From: an uncultured Lachnospiraceae bacterium | GTDB lineage: Bacteria; Bacillota; Clostridia; Lachnospirales; Lachnospiraceae | Assembly (NCBI GenBank): GCA_910587295.1 | Contig: CAJULP010000042.1 | Location: 1-23,518, forward strand | Direction: 5' to 3' | Length of the DNA stretch: 23,518 nt | In this document: positions 7,785 to 15,705 of the stretch, in pieces | Numbering within the stretch: the stretch's first letter is position 1 | Layout of the letters: every line of letters begins with the position of its first letter | Notes under the pieces: generated by a model | What the model saw: the letters and a program-made list of their open reading frames with translations, nothing else | What the model was told of the DNA's origin: nothing | Database searches by the model: none | Position numbers and translations under genes: made by a program

Positions 7785-10700
7785 ATGAGGACACGAATTG
7801 ATCTGTGTAAGGAATGGAGAATGATCGAACAGGCGGGAAAGACCTGTTTTACTTTTCCGGCGCCGGAAGGGGCAGGAATCCGCCCATATGGTTTTGACAT
7901 CGTGAATGATAAAGCGGTGGATGTTATGGGCTGGCATGGATTTTGGTTTGGGTTTGTCACCGAATCGGCGGATGCAAAGATAGATATTACGGCAGGATTT
8001 GCCAACGGATACAGGCTGCGTACAGAGTTTGTACTGGCAGATCCGGGGGAACATTTTTGCAGCGTTAGGCTGGAAGATTTTGAAGTGGAGCGCGCAAGGA
8101 CGGATATCTGGCGGGAACTGACTGATTTGGAGATCAGAGGAGAAGTAAAGATTTTGGCGGTGGAGCTTATGAGGGGCAGCAGGCTCTTTGTGGAGACCGG
8201 AGTCTGTGGAAAAAGCGGGGATGTGGGAGAAACGGTGGATTATACGGTGACGGTACATAATTGTCAAAGCCGCAGGCAAAGGGTAAAAGCCATTCAGGCA
8301 GTGGAGGGCTGGGAATCCATGTATGCCCGGATTGAACCGGAGAGCTTTTTGCTGGAGCCATATGGCAGTCGGGTAGTACGAGTCAGTGTCATGATGCATG
8401 ATGATATGCCGCGGGGAGCCCGGGAAAAAACGGTGGTGAGATTGATTCCGGAGGGAGATAGTGCAGGAGCGGAGCAAGTATCACTCTGGACATTACGGAG
8501 ATTGGAGCATCCCTATATTTACCATACCCGGGAAAAGTGGCGGGAGGTTGCCACAAATATCCGGAACGAAGAAGTTTTTCAGCCGGGGTACAACAAACTA
8601 AGAAGGGATGCAGATAGCTGGGCGGTTACTGCGCCGGTGCCCTTTGGGGAGCGAGATTATTGTTATGATACCGGGGAAGAACATTTTATCATGTCCTGTG
8701 CTTACGTATATTCCATTACAGGGGAACGTCGGTATGCGGAAAAGATTGCGGATTTTTTCCAATATTTTGCTGATGCAGAAACCGGGTATCCGGTACGGAA
8801 AAAAGGGTGCAGTCAATCTTATGTGCAGGAAGGACATTTTTTCCAACATCTGGCTCTGGCATATGATATGATATTCGATTCGGGTGTGATGACTAAGAAA
8901 GAGCATGATGGGATTGAAAAATGTTTCCGCATTTATATGGAAATTCTTGACAGACATATCCGCTCCGGCCATATTTCCAATTGGACATTGTCCGAGCTGA
9001 CTGGTGCGGTTTATTGTGCCATGGCATTGCAGGACTTTGAGCGGATGAATCGCTTCCTTTTTGGTCCTTGCGGCAGCTTTGAACAGCTTTCCCATGGAGC
9101 TTTTGCGGATGGGTGGTGGTATGAGTGTTCAGTAGGATATAATATCTGGGTATCATCCATGTTCCTGCATACGGCGCATGCGCTTCTTCCTTTTGGTATC
9201 AATCTGATTTACTATCATTTCCCACTATTTTACGGGAAAGAGGTGGACAGTATTTATAAGGGGGAAATACGAAAAATCAGGCATGGGATGTACAATGAAA
9301 GATGGGGCGGCATTCAGAAAAGCTACATCTGCATTAAGGATTTATTTGACGCAGCTATTCCTTTTTTGGATGAGCGGGGCGTTCTCTTTGGTATCAATGA
9401 CTCGGACGAGAAAAAAATTGAGGGCGTACATTTTGGCTCCACCTTTGACCTGGCATATACTTATTATCAGGATCCTTCTTATATACCGGTTATCCGACAA
9501 TTTGACACGGTTGATCCTGTTTTTGGTCATGCCCATCTGCCGGAATGCGGTGGGGAGGACGAATCCGTGGCGAAAAATGCCTGCTCGGATAATATCGGGA
9601 TTGTAATGTTAAGGAGCCGGACAAAAGGACGCAGGGCGGGGGAGCAGATACAGGCGGTTTTGCGGTATGGTTCCCACGGGTACGCACATGGGCATTTTGA
9701 CAGGACAGAGTTATTGTCGGTAATGCGGTATGGTCGCAGTTTCTTTAATCCGGAGCATGTATGGTGGGGATACGGACATTTTATGTATAAATTTTATGTG
9801 CAAAATTCCAACACAAAAAACATGGCCGTAGTGGATGGAAAAATGCAGATTCCGGCAGATGCCCAAAGGGTATTATTTTACAATGGAGATCGGATGCAGG
9901 CTGCAGGGGTTCGGACGGTCAGCAGATGGGGGTATCCGCCTTTCGGGGGGATGATCTACCGTGAGCATGAAAGCCTGGAGGAGCGGTGTGGATATAATGC
10001 CAGTGACCTGCCGTCTTATGACGCGGCACCCTATGGGGAAATAACGGAAATAACGGAACCTGTTGTTCAGATGCGCGTCATGGTGGTGTTGGATGACTGC
10101 ATTGTGCTGTTTGATTCTTTGCGTGGGGAGACAGAGCACCGTTATGAGAGTCTGATGCAGATCAAAGGATTTAAAGGCCTGAGCTCTGTTCGGGAAAATG
10201 GTTCCGTCCACTATGAGCGCCATACCGGGAAAAAATCACAAGATCCAAGATCGGATGAACAGTTTATTACGGATTGTGCGTGGTATGAAGCAAGCGGCGA
10301 GACTAAGGCGGAATTTGTGACCATATTTGGAGAGGGGGAAGATCTAAGGGGAACAAGGAGCCGCTATAATGAAGCAGGCCGTTTATGCATGGATGTGTAC
10401 ACGGCATGGCCGTTAAAGACGCAGCAGTCACTGGGATTAGCGGCGGAAGATTTGGGGCAGAAATCGCCTTATGAATTGAAAATATATACGGATGAAATCT
10501 GTGTGGAACAGTTATCAGCCAATCCCTGGCTGTTAGGGGCGAGGCGGATAGATGTGGAGATTGCCCCCGATTGCGGTATTTTGGAGTTGGCGATTTTTAA
10601 TAAGCCTTTGTTTACGGAACAGATGTATCCGTATGATTCCCAACAGTGTCTGTTTTTGGCGGATGCCTTTTTAGAGACAAAAGACGGGGAACGGATTTCT

Positions 10701-11171
10701 CTTTCTAATCTGCCTGTAAAGTATCAAAACATTGATAACGGATATGGGATCGGCAAGGATTATGAGGGCGGAAGAGTCTTGATCGAAGGGGAAGAATACC
10801 CTGACGCGATTCCATTTAGCGCAATTGACCACGGTAAATGGGGAAGGTTGCAGTATGATCTGTCTGCGGTGTGCGCAGTAAGGCTTACGGGACTGATAGG
10901 AGTTGACAATTTCCCGGGGGATGAAGTTCAGCGCAGGCGCACTTATGGGGTCAGTCAGAATGCCATCCATGGCAGGTTTATCACGGTGATTGAGCCTCAT
11001 GAAGGGCAAAGGAAAATTGAACTGGTGGAAGGAGTTTCAGAAAACAAAGTCCGTATATCCTATAGCGATGGAAAATGGCAGGAAATAGAGGTGCAGGGAA
11101 TCGACGCGCTTCCTGTGGTGGAGCTTCAAACTTATGAGAATGGATGTTTGATTTCCGTAGAACAAACATAA
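7785..11171 (+). CDS. Large heparinase II/III-like polysaccharide lyase-related protein (paralog 1)
   Basis: About 1128 residues, no signal peptide. Residues ~1-235 are beta-rich; ~245-550 are a helical toroid; ~600-900 carry the heparinase II/III beta-sheet module. Likely active-site points by analogy with that fold are Asn399 in ISNWTLSELTG, Tyr452 in DGWWYECSVGYN, and His631/635/637 in YGSHGYAHGHFDR, followed by NSNTKNMAVVDGKMQ. The order and motifs match the protein at 17468-20527. The start at 7785 (GTGAGG 8 nt upstream, aligned with the paralog's N-terminus) is preferred over ATG at 7746. Known family members cut uronic-acid glycans by beta-elimination; this one is longer than usual and cytoplasmic, so oligosaccharide substrates are likely (inference). 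The 173-nt gap behind GH28 holds no gene. Confidence 0.82.
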   Translation: MRTRIDLCKEWRMIEQAGKTCFTFPAPEGAGIRPYGFDIVNDKAVDVMGWHGFWFGFVTESADAKIDITAGFANGYRLRTEFVLADPGEHFCSVRLEDFEVERARTDIWRELTDLEIRGEVKILAVELMRGSRLFVETGVCGKSGDVGETVDYTVTVHNCQSRRQRVKAIQAVEGWESMYARIEPESFLLEPYGSRVVRVSVMMHDDMPRGAREKTVVRLIPEGDSAGAEQVSLWTLRRLEHPYIYHTREKWREVATNIRNEEVFQPGYNKLRRDADSWAVTAPVPFGERDYCYDTGEEHFIMSCAYVYSITGERRYAEKIADFFQYFADAETGYPVRKKGCSQSYVQEGHFFQHLALAYDMIFDSGVMTKKEHDGIEKCFRIYMEILDRHIRSGHISNWTLSELTGAVYCAMALQDFERMNRFLFGPCGSFEQLSHGAFADGWWYECSVGYNIWVSSMFLHTAHALLPFGINLIYYHFPLFYGKEVDSIYKGEIRKIRHGMYNERWGGIQKSYICIKDLFDAAIPFLDERGVLFGINDSDEKKIEGVHFGSTFDLAYTYYQDPSYIPVIRQFDTVDPVFGHAHLPECGGEDESVAKNACSDNIGIVMLRSRTKGRRAGEQIQAVLRYGSHGYAHGHFDRTELLSVMRYGRSFFNPEHVWWGYGHFMYKFYVQNSNTKNMAVVDGKMQIPADAQRVLFYNGDRMQAAGVRTVSRWGYPPFGGMIYREHESLEERCGYNASDLPSYDAAPYGEITEITEPVVQMRVMVVLDDCIVLFDSLRGETEHRYESLMQIKGFKGLSSVRENGSVHYERHTGKKSQDPRSDEQFITDCAWYEASGETKAEFVTIFGEGEDLRGTRSRYNEAGRLCMDVYTAWPLKTQQSLGLAAEDLGQKSPYELKIYTDEICVEQLSANPWLLGARRIDVEIAPDCGILELAIFNKPLFTEQMYPYDSQQCLFLADAFLETKDGERISLSNLPVKYQNIDNGYGIGKDYEGGRVLIEGEEYPDAIPFSAIDHGKWGRLQYDLSAVCAVRLTGLIGVDNFPGDEVQRRRTYGVSQNAIHGRFITVIEPHEGQRKIELVEGVSENKVRISYSDGKWQEIEVQGIDALPVVELQTYENGCLISVEQT

Positions 11172-11186
11172 AACTCTTTTTTGGAC

Positions 11187-11216
11187 TTTACAGGCTGCCT
11201 GTATTTTTATTATGAT
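11187..11216 (+). promoter_or_regulatory. Candidate promoter of the AraC-type regulator, with TACAGGC repeats
   Basis: TTTACA (11187-11192) and TATGAT (11211-11216) are separated by 18 nt, close to sigma-A consensus, and would start RNA about 30 nt before the regulator's start codon. The heptamer TACAGGC occurs inverted at 11189-11195 and as GCCTGTA at 11197-11203 and 11233-11239, so the region may be an operator. TACAGG and CCTGTA also form a 6-bp hairpin followed by TTTTT, which could act as a weak terminator for the lyase gene. Confidence 0.45.
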
Positions 11217-11254
11217 TAGACTACGTATGAAAGCCTGTAATTATGGGGGATAAG

Positions 11255-13561
11255 ATGAAAGAAGAGTTTATGGAATGTTTCAGGACATTATTTAAGAAAT
11301 CGGCAGACGATGAAAAACGGGGCGTTTTCTTTTCAAGAATGCTGCTGTGGTATACGACCTGTACGATCATCGTGTTCCTGTTTTTTGGAACCGTGATGAG
11401 CGTTTCCGTGCAGAAAAATTACAAAGGCCAGATTGACAGGCTCAATGAGAGGGCAATTGCCCAGTCTGTCAGCGCCTGTACCACTACGCTGAGGAATCTG
11501 TATAATTATTATAGCCTTGAGATAATGGAAAGTGCGGATTTGACAGAGCTCCTTCTGGCAGACGAATATTCAGTGGAACTTACGATGCGTTTTAAGAAGC
11601 TGCGAACTATGCTGATCAATTACAGCGACATGGTGGAATCCTGTTACGTGATCAACTTGAAAGATGATTTCATCTATTCCACGCTGGATACATATAGGAA
11701 GAGGGAGGATTTTCCGGATCAGGATATTTTAAGCCAGCTGGAGATTGTCAGGGATATGCCGGGGGAGTATGCTTTGGTTCCGAGGACGACCACTTTTTCC
11801 ATGCGGGGGATAGAGTACGCAAAGCAGTATATTTCACTGATTCTAAAGAAATATCCGGAAGGATATCTTGTGGTCAATCTGGATTACGATGCTTTTGCAG
11901 ATACGGTGAATTATCGCAATTATAATTCTGATTCACAGGCTCTGCTTATCAGCAGTACCGGGCTGGTATTGGCGGACAGCAAAGAGACTATGTTTGGCAA
12001 ATCCATAGAGAAAGATGAACTCTATAAGAAGTTAAGGGAAAAGGATGGGAAAGAAGGTTTTTTCTCTTTGAGGACAGAGGGGAGAAAAAAGAGAGTTCTT
12101 TATTGCAAAAATCAATTGTTCGGGATTAGCTATCTGATTTTGACGGATGAGCGGCTGCTTGGCGGGAATGCGCTGCTGCTTCAGATGATCCTGTGGGCAG
12201 CGGTTTCGGTTGCGGTCAATTTACTTCTGATCTTGTTCGGAACCCGTATTTTGTATCGGCCTATTTATCGGCTGCGCAGGCTGCTTCCGGAAGAATCTGC
12301 GGCATCACGGCTTCGGGTGGATGAATTTGAAGTGATGGAGCAGATGTTCAACAAGATGCGGATAGATACCAGAAAGTATTCACAGTCCAACCGAAAACAA
12401 ATGTTAAAAGAACTGCTGGAGGGAAGAAAAATCCAGCGGACGGCATTAAATAAGGAAAAGGAGATTGTAAAGGAACAGCTTGACAGGGTATTTTTTCTTT
12501 GTGTCAATATGTATCCCAATGAGGATGTGGAACAAAATCCGGGTGACCTTCTCCTGATGAAGTTCAGTATGGAAAATATTTTCAGGGAACTTTTGGAGAA
12601 AGATGCGTCAGTGGAGTGTGTGGATTATGAGAATTACATTACCTGCATTATAAACATGGACGCTTTTCAGGGAGAAGAAGGAGTGGAAGAAGACTGTGGG
12701 ATTAGGATGGATAAGGTGATCCACAGGGCATTGCGGGAAATGCAGGAAAAAATGGGAGATTTTTTTGACATAGATGTAACCTGCAGCGTGGGCAGCGTGG
12801 TGAACAGCCTGGACGATATTGCGGAATCCTATGAGGATGCGCTGGTTGCCGCATTTTTCCAGATGACAAAGGAAAAAAATGCCATTTTGTATAATGAAGT
12901 GCCGGAAGAAGCGTTGCAGGAATATCCCGGGGAAACGGTAAAAGAGATTCTGGACGGCATTAAAGCGGGGGATCAGGGAAAAATCAGAAAAGAAGTTTCC
13001 GCATTTTACTCAGGACTCATGTCCAATTCGTATCATCAGGCGTTAAAGAATATCCTGATGCTTGAAATGGAGATTACGAAACTGGAGATTAAATATGATA
13101 TTTATGGTAATAAAGGAAACCTGGAATATATGGAAGGCCTGCGAAGCGGCGGAAGGCTGTATAAAATGCGGGAGGCCTGTCTGGCGCATTGTCTGGATGC
13201 GGCGGAGTCGTGTTTTGAAAGACGGGAAAATAATCCTAACATGATGCAGATTGTAGGGCAGGTAAAGGAACTGGTGGAGCAAAGGCTTACGGATCCTGAT
13301 CTGTGCATTAACAGCATCGCACAGGAAATATACCTGTCGGCAGGGTATGCCCGGACAGTATTTAAGGAAGTAACAGGGCAGACTTTATCAAATTATATTA
13401 TTTCAAGGAAGCTGGATATGGTGTGCCGGCTGCTTAAGGAAACAGACTGGTCCGTGCAGCGGATTGCCGACCATATGGGATTTTCCTCCAGAAGTTATCT
13501 GTATACATTTTTCAAAAATTATATGGGAATGACGCCGAATGAGTACCGCAAAAATAGTTGA
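11255..13561 (+). CDS. Membrane-bound sensor with AraC-type DNA-binding domain
   Basis: About 768 residues: TM1 at ~29-50, a large extracellular sensing region (~52-303), TM2 at ~306-332, a helical linker, a cytoplasmic region (~385-650), and a C-terminal AraC/XylS double helix-turn-helix (~664-766) with INSIAQEIYLSAGYARTVFK and WSVQRIADHMGFSSRSYLYT, ending in MTPNEYRK. This is the one-component architecture found beside CUT1 transporters in Firmicutes, where the external domain detects a sugar or binding protein and the HTH activates the transporter. ATGs occur at 11243 and 11255; TGGGGGA at 11244-11250 overlaps the first and serves the second. It has a candidate promoter and a strong terminator (13566) of its own. 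Likely targets: the transporter operon at 13784 and perhaps the flanking enzyme genes (inference). Confidence 0.9.
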   Translation: MKEEFMECFRTLFKKSADDEKRGVFFSRMLLWYTTCTIIVFLFFGTVMSVSVQKNYKGQIDRLNERAIAQSVSACTTTLRNLYNYYSLEIMESADLTELLLADEYSVELTMRFKKLRTMLINYSDMVESCYVINLKDDFIYSTLDTYRKREDFPDQDILSQLEIVRDMPGEYALVPRTTTFSMRGIEYAKQYISLILKKYPEGYLVVNLDYDAFADTVNYRNYNSDSQALLISSTGLVLADSKETMFGKSIEKDELYKKLREKDGKEGFFSLRTEGRKKRVLYCKNQLFGISYLILTDERLLGGNALLLQMILWAAVSVAVNLLLILFGTRILYRPIYRLRRLLPEESAASRLRVDEFEVMEQMFNKMRIDTRKYSQSNRKQMLKELLEGRKIQRTALNKEKEIVKEQLDRVFFLCVNMYPNEDVEQNPGDLLLMKFSMENIFRELLEKDASVECVDYENYITCIINMDAFQGEEGVEEDCGIRMDKVIHRALREMQEKMGDFFDIDVTCSVGSVVNSLDDIAESYEDALVAAFFQMTKEKNAILYNEVPEEALQEYPGETVKEILDGIKAGDQGKIRKEVSAFYSGLMSNSYHQALKNILMLEMEITKLEIKYDIYGNKGNLEYMEGLRSGGRLYKMREACLAHCLDAAESCFERRENNPNMMQIVGQVKELVEQRLTDPDLCINSIAQEIYLSAGYARTVFKEVTGQTLSNYIISRKLDMVCRLLKETDWSVQRIADHMGFSSRSYLYTFFKNYMGMTPNEYRKNS

Positions 13562-13565
13562 GATG

Positions 13566-13593
13566 GCCCTGCGTAAGAAACGCAGGGCTTTTT
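13566..13593 (+). terminator. Rho-independent terminator after the regulator
   Basis: A perfect 8-bp stem (GCCCTGCG at 13566-13573, CGCAGGGC at 13581-13588) with a 7-nt loop and a run of five T, starting a few bases after the stop codon. Confidence 0.93.
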
Positions 13594-13783
13594 GTCGTAA
13601 TTAGAAAATTTCTCCGACATTCCTTTCTTGTTTAAAATTTGAAGGTGAATAAGACAATTGAATTTTGAACAGGCCAAAAAGGTGTTAGAAATATGCAAGA
13701 GAGTGGTTATCTTTGCTGAATGGACTAGGCAAAAACAGGAAAAAAGGTAAACTTAGTGAAAAAGAGAAGGAGGTTAAGAAGTT

Positions 13784-14740
13784 ATGTCAAAAGCTTTCGG
13801 AAAAAATACCGGAGCAAAAAAAGAAGGAAGCGACTTGCTTTATGATCTGAAGCATAATAAATTTTTGTTGCTGATGCTTTTGCCTGGAATCTTGTTTTTT
13901 GTGGTATTTGCCTATCTGCCTATGATAGGGATTGTCATTGCGTTTCAGGATTTCAGTGCGGCAAAAGGGATCCTGGGAAGTAAGTTTGTGGGGTTTGAGA
14001 ATTTTCGATTCTTTTTAGGATCGCCGGATTCCTTTCGGGTCACGTTTAATACATTGTTTTTAAATGTGTTGTTCATTTTATCCAGCATGGTAGTTTCTAT
14101 ATTAATTGCGTTAATGCTTTCGGAAGTAAATAACAAGTGGTTTAAAAAAGGTACACAGTCGTTGGTGATCCTTCCTCATTTTATTTCATGGGCGGTGATC
14201 GGGCTTTTGGCGGAAGCGTTTCTTTCGTCAGACACGGGATTTATCAACAGGACGCTGCAGTCCATGGGATTAGAACAGATTTCTTTTTATAAGGATGCGG
14301 CAATATGGCCGGGGATTCTGACATTTTTAAACATCTGGCAGGGGGCAGGTTTTGGTTCGATCGTTTACCTTGCGGCTATCACGGGAATTGATCAGGAAAT
14401 TTATGAAGCGGCCAGGATTGACGGATCTACCAAGCTGCAAAGTATCTGGTACATTACACTGCCGCTTTTGCGCTCCACCGCAGTCCTTCTGTTGATCATG
14501 TCTGTCGGAAAGATCTTTAACGGTAATTTTGGAATGATCTATGCGCTGGTAGGGGGCAACACGTTATTATATCCTACCACGGATATTATCGATACTTATG
14601 TGTACAGACAGTTGATGGAGCTGGGGGATCTGGGGATGTCGTCCGCGGTAGGATTGTATCAGTCGGTACTTGGATTTATTATGGTGAATATCGCAAACTG
14701 GGTAACGCGTAAGTTAAGCCCGGATTCGGCGATTTTCTAG
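13784..14740 (+). CDS. CUT1 ABC transporter permease, LplB type (second system)
   Basis: A 318-residue membrane protein of the same type as the gene at 361, with a longer soluble N-terminus (MSKAFGKNTGAKKEG). TM1 lies at about residues 27-50 (FLLLMLLPGILFFVVFAYLP), and the EAA loop at about 207-229 (YEAARIDGSTKLQSIWYITL, then PLL). An AAGGAGG site at 13767-13773 supports the start. It leads a three-gene unit with permease 2 (14754) and the binding protein (15706). The 190-nt gap after the regulator's terminator must hold its promoter and presumably the AraC-type operator, though no clear -35/-10 pair was found. The EAA loops of the two LplB-type proteins in this window differ enough to suggest separate transporters rather than a recent duplication. 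Confidence 0.93.
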   Translation: MSKAFGKNTGAKKEGSDLLYDLKHNKFLLLMLLPGILFFVVFAYLPMIGIVIAFQDFSAAKGILGSKFVGFENFRFFLGSPDSFRVTFNTLFLNVLFILSSMVVSILIALMLSEVNNKWFKKGTQSLVILPHFISWAVIGLLAEAFLSSDTGFINRTLQSMGLEQISFYKDAAIWPGILTFLNIWQGAGFGSIVYLAAITGIDQEIYEAARIDGSTKLQSIWYITLPLLRSTAVLLLIMSVGKIFNGNFGMIYALVGGNTLLYPTTDIIDTYVYRQLMELGDLGMSSAVGLYQSVLGFIMVNIANWVTRKLSPDSAIF

Positions 14741-14753
14741 GAAAGGGGTATCT

Positions 14754-15641
14754 ATGAAAGCTAAGAGAAAGATTTACGTTGGAGATCGGGTATTTACCTG
14801 CGTCTGCCATGTGTTTCTGGCATTGTTTGCCCTGATCTGCCTTTTCCCGTTTTTGCTGGTGATCAGCGCTTCTTTTACAGATGAGTACACTCTTTTGTGG
14901 GAAGGATATAAGCTGATCCCGTCAAAGTTTTCCCTGAATGCTTACCGATTGGTGCTGCAGTCGTCACAGCTTGTAAGCGGTTATGGGGTAACGATATTCA
15001 TTACGCTGGCGGGCACAGCGGCAAGCCTTTTGGTAACAAGCATGATGTCCTATGCGCTTTCTGTCAGGAAGCTTAAAATTCGGAACAAAGTGGCGTTTTT
15101 TGTATACTTTACCATGCTTTTCAGCGGTGGGATGGTGGCAAATTATTTGATGATCACCAAGTATCTGCATTTGAAGGATAATATTCTGGTATACATACTG
15201 CCGGCGTTAGTCAGCCCGTGGAATATGATGCTGCTTCGGAATTTCTTTGCGACGATTCCGGAATCACTGGCGGAATCGGCCAAGATTGACGGGGCAAATG
15301 ACATGACGATTCTGATGAAGATTGTTTTGCCTATTGCCAAGCCGGGGCTTGTGACTATCGGTCTGTTTTATGCCCTTGGTTATTGGAATGAATGGTTTAA
15401 GGCCATGCTGTATATTGATAAAGAAAATCTGATCACGCTGCAATATTTGATCATGAAGATTCTGCGAAATATTAATTTTGCCAATACGGTGGCAGGAAGC
15501 GTAGGGGTATCAATGAACGTGCCTACCTATACATCCAGAATGGCCACATTGGTGGTAACGATCGGGCCTATCGTGTTTTTATACCCCTTCCTGCAGAAGT
15601 ATTTCGTGAAGGGCCTTACCGTGGGCGGCGTAAAAGGATAA
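14754..15641 (+). CDS. CUT1 ABC transporter permease, YtcP/MalG type (second system)
   Basis: A 295-residue partner permease. A first membrane segment lies at about residues 17-40 (CHVFLALFALICLFPFLLVI), the EAA loop at about 171-192 (LAESAKIDGANDMTILMKIV), and the C-terminus reads YPFLQKYFVKGLTVGGVKG, nearly identical to that of the permease ending at 2180. RBS AAAGGGG at 14742-14748 with 5-nt spacing; 13 nt separate it from the preceding permease. A small hairpin (15650-15666) and a strong new RBS precede the downstream binding protein. The complex still needs a separate ATPase, not encoded here, probably an MsmX-like shared subunit (established for related systems; inferred here). Confidence 0.93.
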   Translation: MKAKRKIYVGDRVFTCVCHVFLALFALICLFPFLLVISASFTDEYTLLWEGYKLIPSKFSLNAYRLVLQSSQLVSGYGVTIFITLAGTAASLLVTSMMSYALSVRKLKIRNKVAFFVYFTMLFSGGMVANYLMITKYLHLKDNILVYILPALVSPWNMMLLRNFFATIPESLAESAKIDGANDMTILMKIVLPIAKPGLVTIGLFYALGYWNEWFKAMLYIDKENLITLQYLIMKILRNINFANTVAGSVGVSMNVPTYTSRMATLVVTIGPIVFLYPFLQKYFVKGLTVGGVKG

Positions 15642-15649
15642 CTGGCTCC

Positions 15650-15666
15650 AACCGATAAAATCGGTT
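15650..15666 (+). promoter_or_regulatory. Intercistronic hairpin before the binding-protein gene
   Basis: AACCGAT (15650-15656) and ATCGGTT (15660-15666) form a 7-bp stem with a 3-nt loop followed by TT then G, too short a T tract for a strong terminator. It may protect or separate the binding-protein message, which has the strongest RBS of the operon (AAGGAGGA at 15693-15700). Confidence 0.5.
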
Positions 15667-15705
15667 TTGATAAAAAGTTAAAGGAGTAGAAAAAGGAGGA
15701 AAATT

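Noticed and set aside
7608..8477. 289-residue open frame on the - strand
   Set aside because: It lies antisense across the gap and the start of the large lyase gene, has low-complexity His/Pro/Phe-rich composition typical of a shadow frame, and no RBS or recognisable domain.
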